Shown here: positions 52,009 through 60,957 of the stretch, in pieces | How positions within the stretch are numbered: the stretch's first letter is position 1 | How the letters are laid out: each line of letters starts with the position of its first letter | From: Bacteroidales bacterium | GTDB lineage: Bacteria > Bacteroidota > Bacteroidia > Bacteroidales > WCHB1-69 | Direction of reading: 5' to 3' | Length of the DNA stretch: 64,000 bases | NCBI GenBank assembly: GCA_017962845.1 | Contig: JAGCUN010000030.1 | Span: 1-64,000, forward strand | Program-made: the position numbers and the translations under genes | The notes under the pieces: model-generated | Database searches by the model: none | Seen by the model: only the letters and a program-made list of their open reading frames with translations | Told to the model about the DNA's origin: nothing

Positions 52009-54018
52009 ATGTTAGTATTTGAAAATCAGAAAGTTCTCTATCTCCTATTCATCATTCTCGCACTGGTGGCTGGGTATGTGATTCTGCTTTTCATCGACCG
52101 TAAACGATTCCTCAAAAATATAGATGCCCCGCTATTAGCCCGACTGCAGCTCAACCGCCGCAAGGCGATGCCGCACATCAAGTTCGGCCTCTGCATGATG
52201 GCCTTAGCCTTTCTCATCCTCGCGGCCGCCAACCCGCGCACACCGGGCAAGGAAATCTCCGCCACCCGCAGCGGTGTGGACGTACTTTTCTGCCTCGACG
52301 TGTCGAAAAGCATGGATGCGCAGGATGTGAAGCCCACCCGTCTGGAAGCCTGCAAGATGGCCATCAACCACTGTATCAACAAGATGAACGGCAACCGCGT
52401 GGGGGCAGTGGTCTTTGCCGGCACCGCCGAAGTGGCACTCCCCGCCACCACCGACTACGAGTTCGCCAAGAACTCCATCAACCTGCTCAACACCAGCAAA
52501 TTGTCCATACAGGGCACCGACCTCTCCGAAGCCTTGTACCGCTCCGCCGCTGCCCTGGGCATCTCGTTGGAAGATGACGAAGAGCAACCGACTGGTGACA
52601 CCGCTACTCTCGTCCAGAAAGCCATCATCCTCATCTCCGATGGCGAGGACCACGCGGAAGATGCCCTCGTCGCCGCCCGCAAGCTGCACGAACACGGCAT
52701 CCTCATCTTCACCATCGGCATCGGCACCCCCAACGGAGCCACCATACCTGACGGCAAGGATGTGAAACGAGACCGCGACGGGCGCCCTGTGGTGACCAAA
52801 CTCAACGAAAAGATACTCAAAGACATAGCACAAGAAGGAGGCGGTGAATATATCCATGCCGAAAACGTGCACTCCAGCTTCGAGGCCATTTTCGAATCCC
52901 TCGACCAGATGGCCAAGAGCGACTTCGGCAAGGTGAAACTCACCACCTACGAGTCACAGTTCCAATATCCGCTGGCCGCCGGGCTGCTCCTGCTCGCCGT
53001 GGACGGATTCCTCCTTGCCGCTAAACCCACCCGCCGTCGCCGCCGCACGGCCCACGCACTCCTACCCCTGCTCGCCACCGTCGTGCTATTGACCTCCTGC
53101 CGCCATCGTACCCTCGAACAGACCAACCCCCTGCTCGGCTCCGCCAACACGATGTTCGCCACCGCCGACTCCCTTACCCCCGACCACCAACCCTACGACC
53201 TGCCCGAACAAGCCGACAGCCTCTACCACCAAGCCCTCCGCATCTACCAAACCATCCCTGACACCCTCCCACAATTCGCCGACAAAGCCCTCTTCAACCA
53301 GATTGCCGCCAACTACCGCATCGGCAACTACGACTCCATCCCCCGCCTCACCGACTCGCTGTTGCAATTCAACACCGGCAAGACCTTCAACGCCGACATC
53401 CACTACAACACCGGCAACAGCCACCTCGCCAACGGCCAATACCTTATGAAACTGGCGGAGTATGAGTCCAATGACTCGCTCAAACAACTGGCTTACAGCG
53501 AATACCAGAGAGCTATCGAGAGCTACAAGAACTGCCTGCGACTCCATCCCTCCGACATGGATGCCAAATACAACCTCATGTACGCCAAGAAACTTCTGCC
53601 CAAAGGCAGCGGCGGACAGGGTCAAGGACAAGGGCAGAACCAGCAAGACCAAAAACAAGACCAACAGCAACAACAGAATGGTCAAGGACAAGACCAGCAG
53701 CAACAACAGAACCAGCAGGGCGGTGGCAACGGTCAAGACCAACAACAGCAACGCAAGGAAGAGAGCCAGCAGATGAACCAGTCGGGCAATCAGGAACAGA
53801 AAAAAGACCAACAGCAGGGCGAAGGACAAGGTGACCAACAAGATAAGAAAGATCAGCAGAACAAAGAAGGCTCTCAGCCGCAGCCCAAAAAGACTGAAGA
53901 CCAGAAGGCCCAAGAGCGACAGCTTAACGCATTGAAACAAAACGAGAAAGACATACAGAAAGAACGCGAAAAGATGTTAGTGCCCGTCCCGCGACAAAGC
54001 ATGGAAAAGGACTGGTAA
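52009..54018 (+). CDS. batB: BatB-BatC fusion: von Willebrand A plus TPR protein
   Basis: This 669-residue protein joins two Bat (Bacteroides aerotolerance) proteins. The first part is BatB: membrane helices at about 8-28 and 58-75, a VWA domain (about 88-300) with intact MIDAS D97-x-S99-x-S101 (LDVSKSM), and a helix at about 320-338. A second leader follows (ALLPLLATVVLLTSC) with lipobox-like Cys364 but no Met before it. The BatC part comes next: TPR helices (about 380-535), then a Gln/Gly/Lys-rich tail (about 538-640). In Bacteroides fragilis these are separate genes. The gene precedes batD; moxR, the DUF58 gene and batA, the usual upstream partners, are absent here. Confidence 0.85.
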   Translation: MLVFENQKVLYLLFIILALVAGYVILLFIDRKRFLKNIDAPLLARLQLNRRKAMPHIKFGLCMMALAFLILAAANPRTPGKEISATRSGVDVLFCLDVSKSMDAQDVKPTRLEACKMAINHCINKMNGNRVGAVVFAGTAEVALPATTDYEFAKNSINLLNTSKLSIQGTDLSEALYRSAAALGISLEDDEEQPTGDTATLVQKAIILISDGEDHAEDALVAARKLHEHGILIFTIGIGTPNGATIPDGKDVKRDRDGRPVVTKLNEKILKDIAQEGGGEYIHAENVHSSFEAIFESLDQMAKSDFGKVKLTTYESQFQYPLAAGLLLLAVDGFLLAAKPTRRRRRTAHALLPLLATVVLLTSCRHRTLEQTNPLLGSANTMFATADSLTPDHQPYDLPEQADSLYHQALRIYQTIPDTLPQFADKALFNQIAANYRIGNYDSIPRLTDSLLQFNTGKTFNADIHYNTGNSHLANGQYLMKLAEYESNDSLKQLAYSEYQRAIESYKNCLRLHPSDMDAKYNLMYAKKLLPKGSGGQGQGQGQNQQDQKQDQQQQQNGQGQDQQQQQNQQGGGNGQDQQQQRKEESQQMNQSGNQEQKKDQQQGEGQGDQQDKKDQQNKEGSQPQPKKTEDQKAQERQLNALKQNEKDIQKEREKMLVPVPRQSMEKDW

Positions 54019-54041
54019 CCTCAACGTAGAACGATGCCATC

Positions 54042-55817
54042 ATGAAAAAATTCATCATCCTCATCACCATACTCCTCTGTTCGGCAGTGCCGATGCTGGC
54101 ACAAAACTGCACGGCAAAAGCCCCCGCCAAGGTGGGCATCAACCAACAATTCCAGTATGTGGTCACCCTCGACCAAAACGGCAACGTGACCTCCACTGAC
54201 TTCGGCAACTTCAGCAAAGTGAACGGCCCTGCCGTCAGCTCCTCACAGTCCATCAGTTTCGTCAACGGCCAGCAGACCAGCTCCTACACCCGCACCTTCA
54301 CCTATACGCTAAAACCCTCCAAAACAGGCATCCAGGCCATTCCGGGCATAACCTGCGACGTGAGCGGAAAGAAAGTGAAGAGCAACGCCGTCAGCATCGA
54401 GGTCACCAAGGAGGACCAGCAGACCCAACAACGGCAGCAGCAACAAAATCAGCAGAGCGACCCGTTCGACAGCTTCTTCCGCAACTTCTGGGGTGAACCC
54501 CAGCGCAATACAAGCCAGAACCAGTACGATGTGTTCGTGAAAGCCGCCGCCTCCAAAAGCAACCCCTACTATGGTGAAACGGTCATCATCACCTACAAAC
54601 TTTACACCTACAACATCTCCAACTGGCAGGCCACCAACATCAAATGGCCTCAGCAAAACAACCTGTGGTCGTATCGGATGGATGACCCCAACAAAATCCC
54701 AGAGCCCAAGTACGAGACCATCAACGGCAAGCGGTATGCCGTGTGGGAGATCTACAAGACTGCCGTAGCCCCACAGAAAAGCGGTTCCCTCTCCATCACC
54801 CCCATCACCATTGACATGCAGATGGTGACGGGAAGCGGCTTCTTCCAGAATGTTTCAGAAAAGACCATCAAGTCTAACGCCATCGACCTCAACGTGAAAG
54901 CCCTGCCCCTACAGGGCAAAGGCCCGCATTTCGGCGGATTGGTGGGACAGTTCACCCTTGCCTCCGAACTGTCACCAACAGAAGTCAACGTCAACGACGC
55001 CATCGACTTCACCATCACCATTTCCGGAAAAGGAAGCCTCCAGCTGGCCGACAACCCCGACTTCAACTTCCCCGACGGCTTCGATGTTACCGATCCCAGC
55101 GTGGACGACCAGATTAACACCAACGGCAACAGCGTAGGAGGGAAGCGTATCCTCAAGTACGTCCTCATCCCCCGCCAAAAAGGCACCTACGAAATCCCCG
55201 CCACCACCATCACCTACTTCGACCCCGAAAGCCAATCCTACAAAAATCTTACCACTGATAAATTTACCATCGAAGTCAAAGGCGAGAACGAGACACTGAC
55301 ACGCGACAAGAAAGAAGACGAGGCACAACCCGCCGATCTTGGCAGCGCCGTCAAGGCATTCTTCACAAAATATCTGTGGCTTTTCATCCTCATTCCCAGC
55401 CTGATACTGCTGCTCATCCTCATCTTGGTCATCATCCGATTCATCCGTTCCCACTCCAAGCAGGGCGACAAGACGAAAAAGAAGGTGCGTCATGCCAACC
55501 GTATTGCGGCACGCCGCCTCAAAAAGGCCAACAAACTGATGGCCGCCGGACAAGATGCCGCCTTCTTTGAGGAGATCTCGCATGCGCTTTGGGACTATTT
55601 AGGACACAAGTTCCGCATCCCGCTCTCAGACCTTTCCATCGACGCAGTGCGCAACAAACTCATTGACAAAGGGATGAACGAAGATGACATTCAGCAGTTC
55701 ACCACCACCCTCGATGATTGCGAATACGCACGGTTTGCACCCGGCGACAAAGCCGAGATGATGAGCAAGCTGTATGAGCAAGCCCGCGACTTCATCACCC
55801 GCATGGAAAAGAAATAA
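54042..55817 (+). CDS. batD: aerotolerance protein BatD
   Basis: This 591-residue BatD (oxygen-tolerance family) has a signal peptide (residues 1-20, ending MLAQ), repeated immunoglobulin-like β domains (for example QNCTAKAPAKVGINQQFQYV, and IDFTITISGKGSLQLADNPD), one membrane helix at about 445-465 and a cytoplasmic C-terminal domain (ANRIAARRLKKANKLMAAGQ). It is an inner-membrane protein with a large periplasmic part and is thought to work with the VWA Bat proteins in envelope stress or export. It lies 23 bases after batBC. Confidence 0.9.
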   Translation: MKKFIILITILLCSAVPMLAQNCTAKAPAKVGINQQFQYVVTLDQNGNVTSTDFGNFSKVNGPAVSSSQSISFVNGQQTSSYTRTFTYTLKPSKTGIQAIPGITCDVSGKKVKSNAVSIEVTKEDQQTQQRQQQQNQQSDPFDSFFRNFWGEPQRNTSQNQYDVFVKAAASKSNPYYGETVIITYKLYTYNISNWQATNIKWPQQNNLWSYRMDDPNKIPEPKYETINGKRYAVWEIYKTAVAPQKSGSLSITPITIDMQMVTGSGFFQNVSEKTIKSNAIDLNVKALPLQGKGPHFGGLVGQFTLASELSPTEVNVNDAIDFTITISGKGSLQLADNPDFNFPDGFDVTDPSVDDQINTNGNSVGGKRILKYVLIPRQKGTYEIPATTITYFDPESQSYKNLTTDKFTIEVKGENETLTRDKKEDEAQPADLGSAVKAFFTKYLWLFILIPSLILLLILILVIIRFIRSHSKQGDKTKKKVRHANRIAARRLKKANKLMAAGQDAAFFEEISHALWDYLGHKFRIPLSDLSIDAVRNKLIDKGMNEDDIQQFTTTLDDCEYARFAPGDKAEMMSKLYEQARDFITRMEKK

Positions 55818-55836
55818 TGTAACTATCTTTATCACA

Positions 55837-56970
55837 ATGGATTCAGAAAAATTTGTTGCGAAGACTTACGCCGGCTTGGAGGAGCTCTTGAAAGATGAAC
55901 TCGTTGCGTTAGGCGCCACCAACTGCCAAATCGGGACAAGGGCTGTAGAGTTTGAGGGGGACATGGCGATGATGTACCGTGCCAACTACTTCTGCCGCTA
56001 TGCGTTACGCATCCTGTGGCAGGTGCAGGAGTTCACCTTCCGCGACAACAAGCAGTTTTACGAGCAGATATTCAAATTCCCCGCTGAACGGCTGATGGAT
56101 GCCGACAACACGCTGGCATTCAGCGTCACCATGAGCGGCTCGATGTTCCGCACACCGCTTTTCGCCGCCCAGTTGGCCAAGGATGCCGTCTGCGACCGCT
56201 TCCGCGACAAGTTCGACCAGCGGCCTTCGGTGGACAAAGAATCGCCAGATGTGCAGTTCCATATACACATCTACAACAACCATGCCGCGCTGTTCCTCGA
56301 CAGCTCCGGCGAATCGCTGCACAAGCGCGGATACCGCGTCTCCACCCACCCGGCACAGATCAGCGAGGTGGTGGCCGCCGCCATGGTGAAACTATCGGGC
56401 TGGCACGGCGAGTGCGACCTCATCGACCCGATGTGCGGCTCCGGCACCATCCTCATCGAGGCCGCCATGCAGGCCCTCAACATCCCGGCAGGTTTCTTCC
56501 GCGAGCACTACGGCTTCGAGCGGTGGAAAAACTTCGACCGCCGACTGTGGCAGCGCGTCACCGACGAGGCCGACATCCACGATGACGTGCCCGTCAACTT
56601 CTACGGCTCCGACATCTCCGCACGCTTCCTCGGCATGGCCGAAGCCAACGTCAAGGCCGCCCGCCTGGGCGACTTCATCCGCCTCTTCCGAAAAGCCATG
56701 CGCGACACCCAGCCCAAACGAACTCCCGCCACCCTCATCTTCAACCCGCCCTACGGCGAACGCCTCGACATGGAAGAGATAGACGAATTCTATAAAGAAA
56801 TCGGCGATACGCTAAAACAAAATTACGCAGGATGCACCGCCTTTCTCATCAGCTCTAACATACAAGCCATCAAACATATAGGATTACACCCCTCCAAAAA
56901 GACAACCCTTTTCAATGGTGCTTTGGAGTGTAAATTTCTCCGTTACGACCTCTATGCGGGAAAACGTTGA
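55837..56970 (+). CDS. rlmL: RlmL-type THUMP-domain 23S rRNA methyltransferase
   Basis: This 377-residue protein matches the N-terminal methyltransferase half of E. coli RlmL, which makes m2G2445 in 23S rRNA. It has a ferredoxin-like/THUMP domain (about 1-155, AKTYAGLEELLKDELVALGA; VSTHPAQISEVVAAAMVKLS) and a Rossmann SAM domain with CDLIDPMCGSGTILIEAAM, FYGSDISARFLGMAEANVK and the amino-methyltransferase motif NPPYGERL. The RlmK half found in E. coli is absent, as in most Bacteroidota. The start at 55837 lies 19 bases after batD. Confidence 0.9.
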   Translation: MDSEKFVAKTYAGLEELLKDELVALGATNCQIGTRAVEFEGDMAMMYRANYFCRYALRILWQVQEFTFRDNKQFYEQIFKFPAERLMDADNTLAFSVTMSGSMFRTPLFAAQLAKDAVCDRFRDKFDQRPSVDKESPDVQFHIHIYNNHAALFLDSSGESLHKRGYRVSTHPAQISEVVAAAMVKLSGWHGECDLIDPMCGSGTILIEAAMQALNIPAGFFREHYGFERWKNFDRRLWQRVTDEADIHDDVPVNFYGSDISARFLGMAEANVKAARLGDFIRLFRKAMRDTQPKRTPATLIFNPPYGERLDMEEIDEFYKEIGDTLKQNYAGCTAFLISSNIQAIKHIGLHPSKKTTLFNGALECKFLRYDLYAGKR

Positions 56971-56992
56971 TTGTTTTTCCAAAAAAATAATG

Positions 56993-57000
56993 TATTTTTG
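56993..57000 (+). promoter_or_regulatory. -7 box TATTTTTG for the TPR gene pair
   Basis: TATTTTTG, 19 bases before ATG 57020. It probably drives the two TPR genes, dedA and aroE. Confidence 0.65.
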
Positions 57001-57019
57001 CAGACTTTAAAATAAAAAT

Positions 57020-58204
57020 ATGAAACGCACAGCTCTGATTTTCATATTCACCCTCTTCACCATCTCCCTGATGGCGCAGAAGAACACGCCTATGCGAGCG
57101 TATAATCTTTATTATGAAAAAGATTTCGTGAAGGCGAAGGAGTGCATTGACGAATGCATCAAAGATGAAAAATATGCTGCTAAAGCCAACACATGGCTTT
57201 ACAAAGCCAATATCGAATACAACCTCGCGTTGAACGAATACAACCAACGCGTGAAAGACCCTTCCTATCAGTACGTACATCCCACCGCTGCCCGCGAATC
57301 ATTCCAGGCCTTCAAAAAAGCCCAGGAGCTCAACAAAAACATCGAAGCCACCGACATGTATTCGCCTTTCCAGGCCATGCCCGCCATGTATCCGATGCTT
57401 TTCATCGAAGGGGTGGATGAAATTACCGCCAAGAACTTCGAGTCCGCCCGCGACGTGCTGATGCTCGCTGTTGAAAGCTACGAAATCAAAACTCCGCCCT
57501 CCTACCCCCTGAAAGGTGAGCTTTACTACTATTGTGCCTACGTCTATACCATGCTGAACGATCATGCCAAAGCACGAACCTACTACCAGAAGGCCCTTGA
57601 TGACGGTTCAGAAAACGTAAATGTCTTTGTCGGATTGGTGGACAGCTATAAAGAGGAAGGAGACCGTGAAGCCGTTTTCAATCTCATCAACAAAGGCTTA
57701 CAGAAAGATAGCGAGAATGCTCTTTTGCGCGTAGCCGAAGCCGATTATTATTTTTGGACCGAGCAGACGGAGAAAGGCCTTGAGAAACTGAAGAACCTGC
57801 CGGCATCTGTCGTGCGCTCTCCCGAAAGCGCCATCAACGCAGCCAATCTTTACATCAAAAACGACATGTATGTCGAAGCGGAAGAGTTGCTGCTGAGAGC
57901 CTACCAGATCACGCCCAGCAACACCACTATCGCCCACAACCTCGGCGTATGCTGCTCCAACCTCGGAGAGAAAACCTTCCTTGATGCCGAAAAGATTAAA
58001 CTCGAAAGCAGCGAAAGTGTCTATCAGTCATTACGAAAGAAAAGCGATGACTACCTTGCCCGTGCAGCCGAATATTTCGAGGCAGCCCTCATCGGCAATC
58101 CTGACGACCTTACCGTACTCCACCGGCTCAAACAAATCTATCTCCGCTTACTGCAAGATGACAAAGCAAATGCTATAGAACAGAGAATCAAACAATTAGA
58201 ATAA
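57020..58204 (+). CDS. periplasmic TPR protein (first of a tandem pair)
   Basis: This 394-residue protein has a signal peptide (MKRTALIFIFTLFTISLMAQ) followed by tetratricopeptide-like helices throughout, for example ANTWLYKANIEYNLALNEYN, ARTYYQKALDDGSENVNVFV and AAEYFEAALIGNPDDLTVLH. The next gene is a diverged copy with the same layout (signal peptide, then WLYRGNVYLRIYDRDNERVK aligning with WLYKANIEYNLALNEYNQRV). TPRs bind proteins; no more specific role can be read. Location is periplasmic or outer-membrane associated. Confidence 0.8.
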   Translation: MKRTALIFIFTLFTISLMAQKNTPMRAYNLYYEKDFVKAKECIDECIKDEKYAAKANTWLYKANIEYNLALNEYNQRVKDPSYQYVHPTAARESFQAFKKAQELNKNIEATDMYSPFQAMPAMYPMLFIEGVDEITAKNFESARDVLMLAVESYEIKTPPSYPLKGELYYYCAYVYTMLNDHAKARTYYQKALDDGSENVNVFVGLVDSYKEEGDREAVFNLINKGLQKDSENALLRVAEADYYFWTEQTEKGLEKLKNLPASVVRSPESAINAANLYIKNDMYVEAEELLLRAYQITPSNTTIAHNLGVCCSNLGEKTFLDAEKIKLESSESVYQSLRKKSDDYLARAAEYFEAALIGNPDDLTVLHRLKQIYLRLLQDDKANAIEQRIKQLE

Positions 58205-58231
58205 TACAATAACCTTTTAATCATCATCATC

Positions 58232-59407
58232 ATGAAAAAGCTATTTTTAGCAGCACTTGTCAGCATCCTCGCTATCAGTCTGAATGCACAAAATGTGAAC
58301 GACGTTTGGCTGCTGCTCCAAAACAACAACGTCGCAGGTGCGCAAAAGAAAATTGAAGAATGCATGGCAGTGTCATCTTACCAGAATGATGCTACAGCAT
58401 GGTTGTATCGTGGTAACGTTTATTTGAGAATCTATGACCGCGACAACGAACGTGTGAAGAAGAACCCTGAATATGTGACTCGTTTCCCTGATGCCATCTT
58501 CACTGCATACGAGAGCTTTTACAAAGCAATGGAAATCAATCCGAAGATGGAGACCATCAATGGTCTCGTCTCACCCAAGGATGGTCAGCTGACCTGCGGC
58601 AGTGAGATGTACACCATCGGATACAACGCATACGTGGCGAAAGATTTTGCCAAGGCTAAAAAATATTTGTCAGTTGCAGCCAAAGCTTTGGGTTCAGATG
58701 AAGGCATGAAAGAATACACTGGCTACGCCTACTACTTCATCTATATGATAGCCCGTTCAGAGAATGATGCAGAGGCCCAAAAGAAAGCCCTTGACGACGC
58801 CATTGCCGTGAACACCGACAACGATGTCATCTATCGTCTGGCATATGACCTGTACAACAGAGCACAAGACACTGTGAGATGTGGTGAGATTCTCAAATCG
58901 GCCAAAAAGTATGTGTCCAAAGAGAAGAAAGGCAACATTTACGCACTTGAGCTCAGCTATCTCATCGCGACTGGCGACTCCGTACAATTGGAGAAATGCT
59001 TTAAGAATGTCAAAAAATACACCAATGACACGATCGTGATGGCCGACTGCGCCAACTATCTGGTCAATGCTAAAGGTTTCGACAAAGCCAAAGAGCTGCT
59101 TGACTCCGCATTGGTCTCACATCCGGATTGCTTCTCACTCAACAGCATGGTGGCTTACTGCTACTTCATGCAAGCCTCTGAGCTGGGAACGCTGTCTAGC
59201 AAAGCCATGACCCGTCAAGACCTCTCATTCAACGAAAAGCTCGCACTCTCAGACCAATATAAGGCTGACCAGACCAAGATGATGGAAGAGGCCTACAAAT
59301 GGGCTATCAAGTCGTATGAGATGAACAAGACCGATCACACCAACAACAGCATTCTGAAACAGACTGGCACACAACTCAAGAAAGACTTGCCTGCAGAGCT
59401 TCAATAA
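58232..59407 (+). CDS. periplasmic TPR protein (second of a tandem pair)
   Basis: This 391-residue paralogue of the preceding protein starts 27 bases after it. It has the signal peptide MKKLFLAALVSILAISLNAQ and TPR-like repeats (AFTAYESFYKAMEINPKMET-like helix at about 88-107; KKALDDAIAVNTDNDVIYRL; AKELLDSALVSHPDCFSLNS). The two genes probably arose by tandem duplication and share a transcript. The C-terminus (EEAYKWAIKSYEMN) adds a further helix pair. Function unknown. Confidence 0.8.
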   Translation: MKKLFLAALVSILAISLNAQNVNDVWLLLQNNNVAGAQKKIEECMAVSSYQNDATAWLYRGNVYLRIYDRDNERVKKNPEYVTRFPDAIFTAYESFYKAMEINPKMETINGLVSPKDGQLTCGSEMYTIGYNAYVAKDFAKAKKYLSVAAKALGSDEGMKEYTGYAYYFIYMIARSENDAEAQKKALDDAIAVNTDNDVIYRLAYDLYNRAQDTVRCGEILKSAKKYVSKEKKGNIYALELSYLIATGDSVQLEKCFKNVKKYTNDTIVMADCANYLVNAKGFDKAKELLDSALVSHPDCFSLNSMVAYCYFMQASELGTLSSKAMTRQDLSFNEKLALSDQYKADQTKMMEEAYKWAIKSYEMNKTDHTNNSILKQTGTQLKKDLPAELQ

Positions 59408-59422
59408 TCCCATCCAAACAGA

Positions 59423-60205
59423 ATGAAAAAGGCGCTTATTCTACTCACTGCCATTATTGCATGGAGTACCCTACAAGCACAAAATAACGAATCGGCATCC
59501 CATCAGGATGCCGATTCTATCGTTACGGTTCAAGACACCAGCCTCACCGACCGCGTAGTTTATTGGTATTACCACCACCTCAACTACGGAACCGTCACCC
59601 TGCTGATGGGCATTGAAAGTTCCTTCATCCCCTTCCCCTCGGAAGTGGTGGTACCGCCTGCTGCATGGAAGGCCTGCGATGAGGAGTCAAACATTCACCC
59701 TACCCGATACAACTGGCTGAACATCGTTATCATCGTGTTGTTCGCCACATTAGGAGCGATTATCGGTGCCCTTATCAACTACTACCTCTCTTTCTTTTTG
59801 GGACGCCCCATCGTATATTGGTTCGCCGACAGCAAGATCGGGCATCTGCTTCTGCTCAATAGCGACAAGATCAGGAGGGCAGAAGACTATTTCAACGAGC
59901 ACGGCAACAGTTCCACCTTTATAGGGAGATTGGTACCCGGCATTCGGCAGCTCATCTCCATACCGGCTGGATTGTCGAAGATGCCTATCCTTCCGTTTAT
60001 CGGATACACAGCACTGGGCGCGGGGACATGGAACTGCATCCTGGCCATCATCGGCTACGTTCTCCAGGGCAACAAAGCCCTCATCGAACAATATTATGTC
60101 CATATCAAATGGGGACTTTTGATTTTGGGTGTGGCCTTTGTCGCCTATCTGATTTATAAAGGCGTTAAAAACAAAAAGAAAAAGTCTCAGGACAAAGCGG
60201 AATAG
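59423..60205 (+). CDS. DedA family membrane protein
   Basis: This 260-residue DedA/VTT-family protein belongs to a group that includes undecaprenyl-phosphate flippases and is needed for envelope maintenance. Hallmarks are ESSFIPFPSEVVVPPAAW (the E-x8-PxE re-entrant loop), TFIGRLVPGIRQLISIPAGL and the following ALGAGTWNCILAIIGYVL. The N-terminus carries an added cleavable signal-like segment (1-20) and about 25 polar residues before the first family helix. The gene starts 15 bases after the TPR pair, and aroE follows 2 bases later. Confidence 0.88.
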   Translation: MKKALILLTAIIAWSTLQAQNNESASHQDADSIVTVQDTSLTDRVVYWYYHHLNYGTVTLLMGIESSFIPFPSEVVVPPAAWKACDEESNIHPTRYNWLNIVIIVLFATLGAIIGALINYYLSFFLGRPIVYWFADSKIGHLLLLNSDKIRRAEDYFNEHGNSSTFIGRLVPGIRQLISIPAGLSKMPILPFIGYTALGAGTWNCILAIIGYVLQGNKALIEQYYVHIKWGLLILGVAFVAYLIYKGVKNKKKKSQDKAE

Positions 60206-60207
60206 AC

Positions 60208-60957
60208 GTGCGAGTTTTTGGTCTCATCGGGAATCCCATCAGCCAAAGTCTTTCTCCCCAATTTTTTCAGCAAAAATTTGAAAGAGAAGGCTTAAAAGAT
60301 ATTGTGTATCAACTATTTCCCATCACCACCATAGACCAATTCCCTTTTCTTATAGAAAAAGAGAAGCATTTGGTGGGACTCAATGTCACGCATCCCTACA
60401 AAGAGTCCATACTTCCCTATTTGCACCGGCTGACGAAAGAGGCGCAAAGCATAGGGGCTGTCAACACGATAGGGATCAAGCGTGAAGGTGACCACATTGA
60501 GATGATAGGGCACAACACCGACTGTGAAGGTTTTGGCATCCTACTGGACCAGCTAGGCAAGCCCCTGCCAGAGCGGGCTTTAGTGTTGGGGACTGGCGGG
60601 GCAGCGAAGGCGGTGGTGCATGCGCTACATCAGCGCGGGGTGAAAGTAGCCCAAGTGTCACGCGATGCGCAACGTGGAGATTACACCTACGAAAGTCTTT
60701 CCCCGTCGGTGATTGAGAATCATTTGATGATTGTTAATGCGACCCCCGTGGGAATGGGTGTTGAGAGCCAAAGCTGTGTGCCCCTTCCCTACTCTTCCAT
60801 TTCGCGCCAGCACATCCTTATCGATCTGATTTACAATCCTGAGGTCACTGTTTTTTTGCAGAAAGGGGCAAAGCAGGGTGCGAAGACTTATAATGGCAAA
60901 ACCATGCTGATGGAGCAGGCAGAGGCGAGCTGGCGGTTCTGGCAGGACATCCCTTAA
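60208..60957 (+). CDS. aroE: shikimate dehydrogenase
   Basis: This 249-residue enzyme reduces 3-dehydroshikimate to shikimate with NADPH in aromatic amino-acid synthesis. Substrate residues are in LIGNPISQSLSP, GLNVTHPYKE (catalytic Lys) and HNTDCEGF; the NADPH loop is LGTGGAAKAVVHAL, with NATPVGM and the ending GKTMLMEQAEASW. It uses a GTG start 2 bases after dedA, so the genes are translationally coupled. Its last 4 bases overlap the convergent U32 gene. Confidence 0.93.
   Translation: MRVFGLIGNPISQSLSPQFFQQKFEREGLKDIVYQLFPITTIDQFPFLIEKEKHLVGLNVTHPYKESILPYLHRLTKEAQSIGAVNTIGIKREGDHIEMIGHNTDCEGFGILLDQLGKPLPERALVLGTGGAAKAVVHALHQRGVKVAQVSRDAQRGDYTYESLSPSVIENHLMIVNATPVGMGVESQSCVPLPYSSISRQHILIDLIYNPEVTVFLQKGAKQGAKTYNGKTMLMEQAEASWRFWQDIP

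Noticed and set aside
53086..53940. 284-codon minus-strand leucine/valine-rich frame that looks like a membrane protein
   Set aside because: It is the complement of the Gln-rich BatC tail (CAA/CAG gives TTG/CTG), so the hydrophobicity is an artefact.
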